Assembly (NCBI RefSeq): GCF_048544455.1
Contig: NC_133526.1
Span: 4,852,001 to 4,916,000, forward strand
Reading direction: 5' to 3'
DNA: 64,000 nucleotides
Origin: Silene latifolia
Lineage: Eukaryota; Streptophyta; Magnoliopsida; Caryophyllales; Caryophyllaceae
Below are positions 1 through 10,752 of the stretch, in pieces. The translations under genes were made by a program, and so were the position numbers. The notes beneath the pieces were generated by a model. That model was not told the DNA's origin. It ran no database searches and saw only the letters and a list, made by a program, of their open reading frames with translations. Position 1 is the first letter of the stretch; each line of letters opens with the position of its first letter.

Positions 1-1213
1 TAATTACCGCCTTTTATATATCACTTTTCTAAAAAAACTCCCTTTTATAAATTTTTTAATAAATTACTCCCCTCAAATGTTCACAGGTCAAAAATTGCAC
101 CCATTTTGACTTTCAGGTGAAAATTAGTTTTTTATGACCGTTATGCCCCTATCATAATATTTAGACAACATTCACTTTTGATTATCTCATCTTTTTTTTC
201 TCTCATTTTTATCACATTCAATTCAACATCAAATTTTAACTCTTAAATTTCCCCCAAATTTGAGCCTTGTTGAATCAAGCAACCCTAATTTGTGGCGATT
301 TCAATACCACATTCGTCATCTCTTTCCCCTACTATCTCTCTAGTCATCTCTAACCTTGTCGAAATTTTCATAGCATTTCCCTTGCTCCATAAACCAACTC
401 GTTTTGGGGTTTGAAAACACCAAGTTTTGGATTAAAAAGTTTTAGATTAGATAAGAAGAAGAAAAAAGAGAGTAACTATCACTTTCGTCATCTTTTTGTT
501 GCTAAGTTATCCTCACAAATTTTTTTGTTCTTGATTTTAGTTTCTGGGTTCATTTTTGACAAATTTATGGGTTCAAAATCCTAATTTATGGGTTTGAAAC
601 TCCCAAATCTGGGTTTAAAACCCTAATTTAATTGGTGTATAACCCTAATTTGTGTGCTTTAAGACCTAATTTATATGGTTTTAAGTCTAATTTCTGGGTT
701 TATAATCCCAATTTATGTGTTTTTAAGTCTAATTTCTGGGTTGGAAACCCAAATTCCTGGTTTGAAACCCAATTTTTTGGGTTTAAAACGCAAATTACCT
801 GCGTCCCAAATATCGGAATGTAATAGTCTTCATCAAACAGCAGCTCTTCATCGTCCCAAATCATTAGGAATCATTGACGTTGAGGATTACAAGTTAGAAG
901 ATATAGCAATTTACAAATCGTAATTTAAGAAGAGGTGTAAATGAAATTTAAGATAACATTTTACTTCTTCTGAATGAAGTGAAAATATAAGGAGAATGAA
1001 GAGAAGACATGAAGTATATGATAGAGTAAAGAAGGGCATTTTCGTCATAATTTTAGGTTTTAAAACAGAAAAATTGAATTTTGACGGAATATGTCACCGG
1101 AATGTGAAAATGGGTGCAATTTTTAACCTGAGAACATTTGAGGGGAGTAATTTATTAAAAAGTTTATAAAAGGGAGTTATTTTAAAAAAGTGGTATATAA
1201 AAGGGTGTAATTA
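1..1213. mobile_element. Long-TIR DNA transposon, non-autonomous, Mutator-like
   Basis: The first ~105 bases are an imperfect inverted copy of positions ~1106-1213: both ends share AAATTACTCCCCTCAAATGT (inverted at the right end) and the flanking blocks keep the same order. Very long terminal inverted repeats are typical of Mutator-like elements. No transposase is seen between them. The left edge may lie just outside the window, so the target-site duplication cannot be checked. The small open frames inside are not convincing genes. Confidence 0.7.
540..800. repeat. Degenerate short tandem repeats inside the TIR element
   Basis: About a dozen imperfect copies of a ~20-base unit built on TGGGTTT and CCTAATTT run head to tail. 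They open short frames on the + strand with a repeated YNPN-like pattern, which is a by-product of the repeat and not evidence of a protein. Confidence 0.55.
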
Positions 1214-1854
1214 TTAATTTAATCTTATTTTAACTTATTTGATTAATTTTTAGTAATTATATTCTATTTGAACGTTAGGAGTAATCATTGCATATAATAG
1301 CACCAATTTTATTTTTGATCAAATACTTTATAATAAATATTTTATAACAAAAATTCCGTCTCTTTATATTATTATATATTCAAGATTGATAAAATTAGTT
1401 ATATAGATGTATTGAGCCATACTGCTATTAACAACTTTAAAACATTTATATGTTCATTCAAAATGAATGATTTCCATTTTCCACTAATTACTCGTAGTTG
1501 ATAAGTTCAGCCCACTTTATCCTGTATGTGCTTTTAGAAATGATTACACCCGTGTAATTTGGAAAAAAAGTACTTGAAAAATGATTTTCAAAAAAGCTCC
1601 TATAAAATTTATATTTGGATTGCTATTATAGTTGTTCATAAGTTAACTATAAAATCAACTAAAATATTTTTAAAAAAGATAGGGAATACATTATATTTTA
1701 TTTTAAATTCATTTTTTATTATAAGAAGCTTTAAATTTGTTGCCATATTTGTGTTTTGAACTTAGTTGTTTCATTAATTGACATGTCATCTTGAGATCAA
1801 ATTTTGTGATACGATGTTAGCGGCTTTGACTTTTGCATTAGATAAATATATGAT

Positions 1855-1980
1855 GATTGGTGAGAAATATGTGCACAATTAGGGAAGAAGTGCTTCCCTC
1901 AAATTAGGAAACTATATTTTCAACTAGTCTTTCCTTGGTCTAAAATAAAAGGTAAACAAATGACTGATACGGAGAAAATA
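1855..1980 (-). repeat. Dispersed repeat, also at 35003-35120 in the opposite orientation
   Basis: The reverse complement of this block matches 35003-35120 closely (shared ATAGTTTCCTAATTTGAGGG, TTCCTAATTGTGC-like and CATATTTCTCA segments). One end resembles a Stowaway-type MITE end (TTTCTCCGT). The rest of 1214-1996 is AT-rich with nothing else recognisable. Confidence 0.5.
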
Positions 1981-1996
1981 TATGATATCACTAAAA

Positions 1997-2239
1997 CTTG
2001 GGAGAGACGGTCTCTCAGTAAGTTATTGAGAGACCAATCTTTCATACCCTTTTATTTGTATTTCGTACCCCTTTTGTTGTTGATCGTGACATAGTATTTC
2101 ATACCTATTTACATAATAAATGTACCCATTTTATCATTAATCATGATTTGTAACTATTTTATTACCTTTAGTATCACTTTTTCTTAAAATTGTACAATGG
2201 TCTCTCAATAAAGCTTATTAAGAGACCGTCTCTCAGAAG
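1997..2239. mobile_element. MITE with ~40-bp inverted repeats
   Basis: The left end (1997-2036) and right end (2199-2239) are inverted copies that share GAGAGACGGTCTCT and TATTGAGAGACCA. The 243-bp length, absence of coding sequence and tight inverted ends fit a MITE. No clear target-site duplication was found, so the superfamily is open. Confidence 0.7.
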
Positions 2240-2654
2240 ACCTAACCGATATGATATAATGAGCCATATGGGTGAAAAAATGTTTATAGAGTAATACAAT
2301 GGTTAGGATATTAGCCACAAGTTTAGCAAGGGAATTAACATACAAAATAATTGGGAATTAGCATATTGACTGGTCAAACATGCTAAAATTCTTAAATATG
2401 CTAAAAATCGGTCAATATGTCGTTTACCAAACACCCTATATATTTTCCTAAGGGGAGAATATCAAGTCTTTTATAGTAACAAACTTATTCCTTTGGGAGA
2501 GCACCATACATCTTTAAATATCAAGTATTTTATATTAACAAACTTAATAAGGGAAAATTATGCGTGTCACATACTCACATCCAGATTGAGACGGTCTTAC
2601 ATTATATGATTTTCAGAACTAACACACTGGAACTATGTTCAATTTATTTGCTAA

Positions 2655-4000
2655 GATCATCCCCAAGCAAAGGTTGCGCTAACTAGGTCGCGACCCGATT
2701 TTACTCTTAATCCCACCATATTAACCTTGACCCATTTTCACCCACCCAAGTAGAAGGTCGCGACCTAGGTCATCAACCCAATCATTATCCACTTTATAAC
2801 ATTCTTAATCATTTTCCACATTCTCTAACCCACTTTTCTCTCTCTTACTTTTACAATTATTTTTGTTTAACATTTTATAAATATAGTTATTTTTCTATTA
2901 TTGTAAATATTTTAATAAAAAAAAACTACACCAATATTTTACGACTATATTAATCTTATGGTATACTTTAAGGAAAAAAAATACTATTAAATAACGTTAT
3001 AATTTTGAAAAGTGATTAGACGATTTCATTAACAATTTAAAAAAATACCGTATACATAATTAAAAAAACATTAAATTAAAAAACATTAAATATTACCGAG
3101 TTACTCATCTAATTCCGAGTAACCAATTAATAAAAACCGAGTTGCTCATCTAGGGTTGTAAGAAATATTTTGAACGAATACGATGAACTCATCAATAGCT
3201 GATCTACTCCATTCTTCTCCATCAACAGCCGATCAATCTCCTTCCTTCTCACACAGTCGATCAACCGTATTTCCTTCTCCATTAACAGCCGATGAAGACC
3301 ATCATCTCCACATCCGAATGGAGTAGATGAAGACCATCCTCTACATATCCACAGTCGATCTACTCTTCAAACCCGATCATCATCTTCAAACTCAATCATC
3401 ATCTTCAACAAACGATCGTCTTCGTCACACGTACCGGCCGATCTACTCCATTCTTCTTCACACATACCGGCCGATCTACTCTATGTTTGTGTAAGCTCCT
3501 TTCTTATTATTAATCTCCTGTGTTTTTGATTCAAAAAGATAATAATTTTTTGTTGTTCATTAATTTGCGCTCTTGTTTGCGATTTTGTTCATTAATTTGT
3601 TGTTGTTGTTCATTAATTTGTTGCTGTTGCATTGATTTTGTTGTTGTCCATTAGGTATTGGTTGAAATTGGAGTTGGTAGTGAATGAAGGTAAGTGGAGA
3701 TATTCACTAGCATATTCACTGGCAATATTGAAGGGAAGTGCAAGCTGTAGTATTTCATCAGTCATCACTCATTCACGCAGTAGCCGTGCATTGGAAATGT
3801 AGTTTCTTTTTTATTATTTTCTAATTGTTACACCAATCAAATTTGGACACATAGAAAGTCACAAAAGTGGTCAATTTTGTTCAAGTATGGTCACAAATTG
3901 ACCTTTGGTCACAAATTAACAACTTTGGTCACCAATTAAGTATGTACCATAATTAACTTATTAATCATGACCAAGCAATTGACCTTGTTTGGGGATGGTC
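2655..4000. mobile_element. Non-autonomous PIF/Harbinger-type element with TAA target duplication
   Basis: The left end GATCATCCCCAAGCAAAGG is an imperfect inverted copy of the right end (3983-4000, GACCATCCCCAAACAAGG when inverted). Both ends are bordered by TAA (2652-2654 and 4001-4003), the 3-bp target typical of PIF/Harbinger elements. No transposase is visible. The middle (3180-3490) has repeated GCCGATCTACTCC blocks rich in TC and CATC that look like captured or amplified UTR-type sequence. The GGTCACAAATT repeats at 3870-3930 are subterminal. Confidence 0.65.
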
Positions 4001-4009
4001 TAACAAGCA

Positions 4010-4330
4010 GCACACCATATGTACTTGAAGATAGACTACTTATGATGGTGTATAGAGGGGTCCAATATAGGAGTGCGCGTTTTCATCGATGAGTGGAACA
4101 TATTATGAGTCTGTTTTACGATTAACACAACAAAAATATAAATCAATTACCGACACTACAGGGAAAAGTCCAGTTTTCAACCAACTGAATTGGTCGCTAA
4201 TAAGTGAAAATTGGTCGCTAAATAGGTTTTGCAACGAATTTAGCAACCAATGCAGGTTGGACGTAAAAGCCCCAGTCGCTAATTCATTTGGCCGCTAAAT
4301 TAACAATCAAAGATTTTTGCAACAACATTA
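4010..4330 (-). repeat. Duplicated F-box 3' flank carrying a CACTA-type transposon end
   Basis: The sequence around 4070-4150 (CATCGATGAGTGGAACATAT, then TGTTTTACGATTAACACAAC) is repeated at 48475-48540, and a diverged form lies at 43255-43330. In all three places it is the 3' flank of an F-box copy on the minus strand. Only here is it interrupted, at 4154, by CACTACAGGGAAAAGTCCAG and repeated TTGGTCGCTAA blocks. That looks like one end of a CACTA element about 145 bp long. The opposite TAGTG end was not found. Confidence 0.55.
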
Positions 4331-4414
4331 AAAAACAATAGCTTTGGGACCCAGTACGTCCTACTTAACAAATCCATTCCTAAGACAAACAATATGCGAT
4401 TTCTAATAAATAGT

Positions 4415-5450
4415 TCAATCAATTGAGATAACTAACCCAGTACGTGCTCTCGTAACTTTGGGACCGTCTTTTCGAGACATGTTAACAAATCTCCCTTTAA
4501 ACTCAACATCACAATTGGAGATCGTCGGACACCAATAGAGTTTCTTGCACAGTTCCACCTCTTGTTCTTCATTAAGCAATAATTTAGCCGACCAATCTTT
4601 ATCAAAATCATTTACACTAAAATTCAAGTGCTCCAAATCGCAAGTGCTACTTAACAAATCCATTATAAAGCGTAAGAAAGATTTTGTGCCCTTGCAATGA
4701 CTTCTTCTGTTATCCGTTTCCACATTTATCGACTTTACCCTTCTGATTGCTTCTTGTGAGGTGCTTACATTGTCAGGCTTCCCGTATAACGCTTGCCTCT
4801 TATCATTTACTTTGTATAACTGATTCCACTTATCATCATCGACACTGCAAAATTTAAGGTTCAAAACGTCCACTGGACACGTCTCTAACACGGACAATAG
4901 AGTATCTAAATTGTGGCTCAGTTTCATATTAAAAGTGAGCCGAGTAACATTGCGAAACACCTAGTTAAGGTATCTACTGCAGAAATATCAAGGTTAAGGA
5001 TCCTTACATTAGAAATTGCCTCATAAAATTTAGACAATTTATCTTTTATCTGATTGATCTTGGTGAAGATCAGTAAATTCAATTTTCGTTTCACGCAGCA
5101 CAAACGTCGCGAATCATAATATCCAAATAAGGTGCCCAAAATTTCAGATTAAAGTAAGTATCAACAAATTCGAAACTGAAGGTATGGATGGAAGGTGAGG
5201 TAATTTGTCTCATGGTATTATTCAATGTGGTACCGAGATTACGTAACTTATCAGCGTAACGGAGGCGGATGTCGATAGAGTTTGTGTTAGTCCACAGACT
5301 ACGCCATCGACGAGATAAAGTCCCGGTAGCGATGGCTAATTGGAGAGGAAGAAAGGAGATGATTAAGATAAGAATGTCGTCGGGAAGAGAACTAAGCCTG
5401 TCGACTCTTCGATTTTTACTTTTTCTATTGTTCCTGTTCGTCTTGCCCAT
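4415..5450 (-). pseudogene. F-box/LRR/FBD pseudogene 1, internal deletion
   Basis: The minus strand starts at 5450 with an intact F-box (VDRLSSLPDDILILIISFL, about residues 16-52) and the ITSPSIHTF block that follows it in the family. At ~5107 the frame jumps from IRDVC to the block that in paralogue E begins LRETKIEF, so the LRR middle of roughly 150 codons is gone. The rest continues in other frames: KLSKFYEAISNVRILNLD near 5040-4980, then FRNVTRLTFNMKLSHNLDT and the FBD tail CDVEFKGRFVNMSRKDGPK down to ~4430. The closest relatives here are E (43508-44974), D and G, with which it also shares the 3' flank. It cannot encode a normal protein. Confidence is high that it is a relic of the family. 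Confidence 0.85.
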
Positions 5451-5539
5451 CTTGCTAGGGTTTTTTTGTTAGGGAATAATAGTTCAAGGGATTTTCTGAT
5501 TTTTTTTTTTTAGGGAATAGTTTTCAAGGGTGAGATCCA

Positions 5540-5762
5540 AAATAGACTTTTTAATATTCAACAAGTTTTTGAGCTTATTACCTCAACTCTATTTGTTTTT
5601 GAGCATATTAAAGTTTATAAGATAGATTTTAATTATTTTTCCGTCAAAACTCAAATTTAATTAAACTTATATGTAATGTTTTTGAGTTTTATTGTAATTT
5701 TTTTAGAGATTAATGTTTAAGTGATTAAACTCAAAAACTTTATAGTAAAACTCATAATTTTT
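5540..5762 (+). repeat. Unclassified AT-rich repeat abutting an F-box fragment
   Basis: This block (AAACTTATATGTAATGTTTT, GTCAAAACTCAAATTTAATT-like segments) matches 51540-51710 in inverted orientation. In both places one edge sits exactly where F-box homology begins or stops. No ends typical of a known transposon superfamily were recognised. Confidence 0.5.
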
Positions 5763-5925
5763 AGGGATGTTTCACAAGTATGTTTCGAGTGATCGGTCGA
5801 AGAGCTTGACAAGCAGTAGAGAAGAAATCCCTGTCCTTTGGAATTTATGGTATTTTTTTGTGTGTGAAGGGGAGTCACATAATCGATATATCGATGTTGA
5901 TGGGTTTGGACCCAGATCATAAATA
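5763..5925 (+). pseudogene. F-box 3'-end fragment (gene B type)
   Basis: GGATGTTTCACAAGTATGTT followed by TCGGTCGAAGAGCTTGACAA-like sequence matches the last codons (MFHKYVS-like) and 3' UTR of the gene B family at 40990-41160 and 21770-21880 (inverted). The UTR part, including TTTTTTTGTGTGTGAAGG, is also shared. Only the tail of the gene is present, beginning where the repeat at 5540-5762 ends. Confidence 0.65.
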
Positions 5926-5942
5926 TTATTGCTTATGAGTTA

Positions 5943-6150
5943 TTCCATTTGTCCCGGTCATTTGTTGTCCTTTTTCATTTTGGGGTGTCTCAATTATTTG
6001 TTGTCCTTTCTATTTTAAGAATGAATTTGATGAGTAATTTGATCATTCACACTCAATTTATTCCACTTGTAATTTAGTAATTGGCTCCCTTCCATTTCCT
6101 TGATCTTTATGCCAAAACCAATAGACAACAAATGACCGGGACGGAGGGAG
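5943..6150. mobile_element. Stowaway-type MITE
   Basis: The inverted ends share GTCCCGGTCATTTGTTGTC on the left and GACAACAAATGACCGGGAC on the right, followed by GGAGGGAG and TA. Non-coding, 208 bp. The same family occurs at 57325-57843. Confidence 0.75.
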
Positions 6151-6244
6151 TATGATTTTATCAGTTAAGCTACCTGACATCCAAGTGATTTTATGATATT
6201 TAGTATTTACTGTGTAATTTATGCTTAGCTTTTAGAATAATGAT

Positions 6245-6367
6245 AGGGCGTCACCGGGTGGCGCCGAAATTGGGTGTCACCCTCTCACATGTATCCTTTA
6301 TTGAAAAGGTCCTCGCTTATTGCATGTGAGAGGGTGTGCACGAAATTGAATGTCACCCGGTGGCCCC
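6245..6367. mobile_element. Fold-back MITE, 123 bp
   Basis: The left half ACCGGGTGGCGCCGAAATTG ... CACCCTCTCACATG is repeated inverted in the right half (CATGTGAGAGGGTG ... CACCCGGTGGCCCC), with under 30 bp between. It would fold into a near-complete hairpin. No clear target duplication. Confidence 0.65.
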
Positions 6368-6498
6368 AACTCATTTTCCTAGTTTTTATATACTCCCTCA
6401 TATTTTCCATATTGTTCCATTCTGCTAAGGGCGCAAGGATTAAGGAAAATAATAAAATATGAGTAAAAGGGTGTGTGGGGTTTGGTAATAGGAGAGAA

Positions 6499-7709
6499 CT
6501 AGTATTGGTGCCCGGCTTCGCCCGGGCTACCTCTACTTACCAATAATTTTTTTTTTTCATTAAATACAATTACTTAAAGTTGCATAACCCGTAAATTTAT
6601 CATTAATATATTTTTCTTTGACATATCCTAAAATTACGATGAAATAAATTTTGAGACAAATTCACTACTCCCGCTATTAATATTTTACTCTTATTAATGA
6701 AACAATAGTAATAACATTTCACTACTTGCCCGTAATTACTTTCACTACTCCTGCCGTAATTATTGTTACTGTCACTACTGTCGGCATTAATATTGATAAT
6801 TTCACTACTCCCGCCGTAATTATTGTTACTTTCACTATTGCCGCATTAATATTGATTATTTCACTACTCCCGTTGTTGTTTCTACCACATTCACTAATCT
6901 CGTTGATAATATTGTTTTTTTACTATTCAAATGAGTATTCAAATGAGTGATTACTATCATATAACTATATCCAATGTTACTACAATTCTTTTCTTAACTG
7001 ACGAAATTACTTTTACTACTTAAGCATGCAATTTTAAGAGGATTCTATATTTATATAAATATATTACATATATGCATTAAATCAAATCGAAACAATTATG
7101 CAATATTATATATTATGGAATCTAACTTGAATTATTTATAACCTACTTATATTATATTTTTGTATGTTAAATAATTAACATCTCTATACATCTAATAAAC
7201 TATAAAGTTTAATAAAATTGCATAGATTTTAAATTTAATATATAATTTTATGATGTTAATAATTAATAGCGTAAGTGTACATGTTTATACTAATTAATTA
7301 TTTTATTTTAAGGAAATTGACCATCTTCTAGTCTTCTATAAATATTTAGGAAAATTACCAAGCATCTTCTTTCTTTTAGTCTCCTTGAAATTGACCATCT
7401 TAATTAATTATTTTATTTTAAGGAAATTGACCATCTTAATTAATTATTTTATTTTAAGGAAATTGACCATCTTAATTAATTATTTTATTTTAAGGACATG
7501 TTTTAGTCTCTTACAAATGTTTAGGAAAATTATCAAGCTTCTATATAATTTAATTTTAACCCAAACTTAATAATATTTGCATTGAGATCCCTTAATCGGA
7601 TCCATCACACGGTGCTAGTGATTTAAAACTATATAGTATAATTAATTTGTATAACTTTCTTTAATTACATGGAAGTCCCTTGGTTTCTGGATTTAATATA
7701 TAGTATTGA
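6499..7709 (-). mobile_element. Helitron 1, non-autonomous, 1.2 kb
   Basis: On the minus strand the 3' end is a GC-rich hairpin (AGCCCGGGCGAAGCCGGGC) followed by ACCAATACTAG and a flanking T, the standard Helitron 3' terminus. The 5' end reads TCAATACTATATATTAAATC after a flanking A. Insertion between A and T fits the family. It has no rep/helicase coding sequence. It holds short repeats of TTTCACTACTCCCGCCGTAA at 6660-6880. A related copy ends at 45823. Confidence 0.65.
7385..7497 (+). repeat. 36-bp tandem repeat, just over three copies
   Basis: The unit AAATTGACCATCTTAATTAA plus TTATTTTATTTTAAGG recurs with a period of 36 bases (TTGACCATC at 7391, 7427, 7463), and a single copy lies at ~7310. 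Because 36 is a multiple of three it opens a frame encoding repeated KLTILINYFILR, a by-product. It is inside Helitron 1 and absent from the related Helitron at 45230-45823. Confidence 0.85.
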
Positions 7710-7918
7710 TGATGAATAATTAAAAGTTAAATAAGGAATTGTGGGGCCAAAACATTAAGGAAAATAATAAAATATGAGAAAGAGTTGGGTGGGGTTTGGT
7801 GATAGGAGAGAGAAATGGATAAAATAAGAGCAAAAGTTTTCAAAATAAGAAATTGGAAGAAACCTGAATAATCCGTTTAAAAAAATAGGGAAGAAAATCT
7901 AGTATATATATATAAAAG

Positions 7919-8161
7919 AGAGTTTTTTCGAGCGATTCTAGACTGTCCACATCATCACAAATTAATTTAGGAAAGTTGTATAAATAATATTTTTGATGTA
8001 AAAAATAAAGTGGTAAATCTTTTAGTTACTATAATAATAGAGAGTTTTTTCGAGCGATTCTAGACTGTCCACATCATCACAAATTAATTTAGGAAAGTTG
8101 TATAAATAATATTTTTGATGTAAAAAATAAAGTGGTAAATCTTTTAGTTACTATAATAATA
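7919..8161 (+). repeat. 122-bp perfect tandem duplication at the Helitron 5' end
   Basis: Units 7919-8040 and 8041-8161 start AGAGTTTTTTCGAGCGATTC and are identical to the last base or so. This points to a very recent event, or to tandem capture during Helitron rolling-circle replication. Confidence 0.9.
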
Positions 8162-8390
8162 TATATTTCCTATGTTATAGTCAAGCGATCTTTCTAATTT
8201 TCATATAAAAAGTTTTACATTTCATTTGGCAAAATAATGTCGGTAAAAAAATTATGAAAATAATATAATTAGATTCGTGGTAAGAAATGTTATCATTAGA
8301 GTATAGATTTCATATAATTTGCACATATTTAGGATGTTGTATTTCTTAATATGTTATATGTTCTACCTTGAATGTATAAATATTAGAATT

Positions 8391-8443
8391 TTCTCACATC
8401 GAAAGATTAACACAAGGTGAGCTGATCCTATGATTATAAATAG
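8391..8443 (+). promoter_or_regulatory. snRNA-type promoter module, slightly degraded (USE + TATA)
   Basis: TTCTCACATCG (8391-8401) is two changes from the plant snRNA upstream sequence element RTCCCACATCG. TATAAATAG begins at 8435, leaving 33 bases between them, the spacing known for RNA polymerase II snRNA genes. Downstream is a conserved block (GGAACTCATATATCAACCC, then TTTTGAGTCTCTCAAGTATT) shared with the modules at 9365 and 10700. No known snRNA body follows. Confidence 0.45.
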
Positions 8444-9035
8444 AAGACATCACTGGAACTCATATATCAACCCAAAATCTTTTGAGTCTCTCAAGTATTG
8501 TCTTAGAGAGTTACTAAGAGTTAAGATTTTGTATTATTATCTCCATATTATAATATAAAAAAATAATGTGGAGGATATTTTAATTATTATAATATATATT
8601 TTTTAAGTTTCATTTGCAAAAGTATCGTTAAAAAATTATGAAAATTATATAATTTGATTTGTGATAAAAAAAATGCTATCATTAGAGTAAAGATTTCTTA
8701 TCATCTGCACATATTTTAATTGATAAAAAAAAAATATTAACATAGTATAGTATTAATCGGGTTGGATGTCAAACTAGGTCCGAAAAAAGATGGTGTACTT
8801 CTTACTTCTTAGTGTGTTATTTTTCCACATTAATAATTTAGGCGTTGTTAATATATAATGTATAAAGAGTAAAATTGTCCTACATCGGAAATTACTATAA
8901 GATGGGGTGATCATATGATATGGTAAAAAAAAAATTATGAAAATAATATAATTAGATTCATGGTAAAAAAAAATTGTTATTATTGGAGTATGGATTTCAT
9001 ATTATTTGCATATATTAAAGATGATATATTTCTTA

Positions 9036-9320
9036 GGAGTCGTTTGGTTCGAGATGAAGGAATGAAATGGAACGAAATATGATATCATAGCTGTATGAGA
9101 TTCCAACTTCATTTCATCTCAAAGTTATTTGATTCAATTTAAATAAGTAAAGGGAAGGAATGAAGTTTATTAAAGGGGAGATGGTGGATGTGAGTTTTCA
9201 AGGGGTTGAGATGTAGTTAGAATCTATTGAGTATCCAACTCCTCCAAAATCACCCAACCAAACATTTGAATTGATTCAATCCATTCCATTCAATTCCATA
9301 TTAGCCAACCAGGCACCCAT
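9036..9320. mobile_element. MITE (hAT/Harbinger-like ends) inside Helitron 2
   Basis: The left end GGAGTCGTTTGGTTCGAGAT and the right end, read inverted, TGGGTGCCTGGTTGGCT are imperfect inverted repeats. Interior blocks (ATGAAATGGAACGAA / AATTGAATGGAATGG inverted) match too. It interrupts a Helitron repeat block that is uninterrupted at 8330-8360, confirming an insertion. The target duplication is unclear. Confidence 0.55.
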
Positions 9321-9364
9321 AAGTATGTTATATGCCCCACATTGAACATATAAATAATAGGATT

Positions 9365-9416
9365 GTCCCATATCGAAGGATTAACAAAAGGTGGGTGGAC
9401 TTATGATTATAAATAG
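9365..9416 (+). promoter_or_regulatory. snRNA-type promoter module (USE + TATA)
   Basis: GTCCCATATCG (9365-9375) differs from the plant USE at one base. TATAAATAG (9408-9416) follows after 32 bases. The downstream block TTTTGAGTCTCTCAAATATT is conserved with the other modules. Truncated relatives lacking a TATA box lie at 8877-8887 (+) and 10428-10438 (-). Confidence 0.45.
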
Positions 9417-9775
9417 AAGGCATCCTTTGAACTTAGATATCAATCCAAAATCTTTTGAGTCTCTCAAATATTATCTTAGAGCTAGAGTTCTTAGGAGTTT
9501 ATATCATTATCTCCATAATATGATATTAAAAATAATGTGGATAATGTTTTAATTATTATAACACGTATTTCCTATGTTATACTCAAGTGATAGTTTATAA
9601 TTTTTATATAAAAGCTTTTTCATTTCATTTGACCAAAAAGTATATTTAAAAAAACTATGAAAATTATATAATTAGATTCATGGTAAAAAAAATTGTTACC
9701 ATTAGAGTATAGATTTATTATCATTTACACGTATATTTATACATTATATATAATCTCTTTTCCAGGATGGCTCAT

Positions 9776-9826
9776 ATTTATAATCATGGGATCACCCCCT
9801 CTTATGTTAATCTTTCGATGTGGGAC
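9776..9826 (-). promoter_or_regulatory. snRNA-type promoter module, inverted (USE + TATA)
   Basis: On the minus strand GTCCCACATCG (9826-9816) is a perfect USE, and TATAAAT (9782-9776) follows after 33 bases. The TATA-side flank resembles the + strand copies; what would be the transcribed part has diverged. Confidence 0.45.
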
Positions 9827-10053
9827 AATTTTATTATTTATATATGTAGTATATTCATCACACTAGATTATGTTTTAATGTGGAACATATAACATACTAA
9901 GAAGTACACAATTTTTTATATTAACAAATTATATGAAATCGATACTCTAATGATAGCATTTGTTACCACAAATCAAATGAAATGTGTAATTTTTTATATA
10001 AAAATTAGAAATATCACTTAAATATAATATAATATAATAAATATTAAATTATA

Positions 10054-10326
10054 CTCCCTCCGTACCACACCAAATGTAACGTAGGGAAAAGTGGAGTATT
10101 TAAGAAAAAGTGGAAAAAGTAAGGGTAAAGAGGGAAAAAATAGGTGGGGTATGTAATTGTGGGTTTAATTGTGGGTTGATAGGTGGGGTATGTAATGGCA
10201 TTTTGTATAAATATCAAATAGGTATAAGGATAACTTGGTAATATTGTGGGTCAAATAAGGAATGTTACCTTTGGTGTGGTACGTCCGTTTATAGTAAGTG
10301 TTACCTTTGGTCTGGTACGGAGGGAG
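10054..10326. mobile_element. Stowaway-type MITE inside Helitron 2
   Basis: It starts CTCCCTCCGTACCACACC and ends GGTCTGGTACGGAGGGAG, bordered by TA on both sides (10052-10053 and 10327-10328). Inner inverted segments ATGTAACG / TGTTACCTTTGG also match loosely. Non-coding, 273 bp. Confidence 0.8.
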
Positions 10327-10699
10327 TAATAATTAAAAGATTCTACACTTTATTTCTTGCATCCAAAAATATTATTTATAATACTTTCCTAAATTAATTT
10401 TTAGGAAACTCCACCTTGATAATCATCTGAGGTGGGACAATTCAACTATTTATATGTAGTATTCACCACACCTACATTATTTTTCAATGTGGGACAAATA
10501 ATATACTTAGAAAAAACATCATATCATATATATAAGTATAGAAAAATCGTACGAACATAGCATATTATTTTCTCATTATTAATCGGGTTGGATGTCGAAC
10601 TGGAGGCGAAAAACATAGTGTATTTCTGACAATGTTATTTATTCCATATTGAAAAAAAATGTAGGTGGTGTTAATATATAATGTATAAATAGTCGAATT

Positions 10700-10752
10700 G
10701 TCCCACATCGGAAAATTACTATAAGGTGGGGTGAACCTATGATTATAAATAG
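10700..10752 (+). promoter_or_regulatory. snRNA-type promoter module, best match (USE + TATA)
   Basis: GTCCCACATCG (10700-10710) fits RTCCCACATCG exactly. TATAAATAG starts at 10744, 33 bases downstream. The following block (AAATATCAACC, TTTTGAGTCTCTTAAGTATT) is conserved. This is the least decayed of the modules in Helitron 2. Confidence 0.5.

Noticed and set aside
632-923. Small asparagine/proline-rich frames
   Set aside because: They lie in degenerate tandem repeats between transposon TIRs.
7385-7570. Repeat protein with KLTILINYFILR units
   Set aside because: By-product of a 36-bp tandem repeat inside a Helitron; no start context or homologue known to me.
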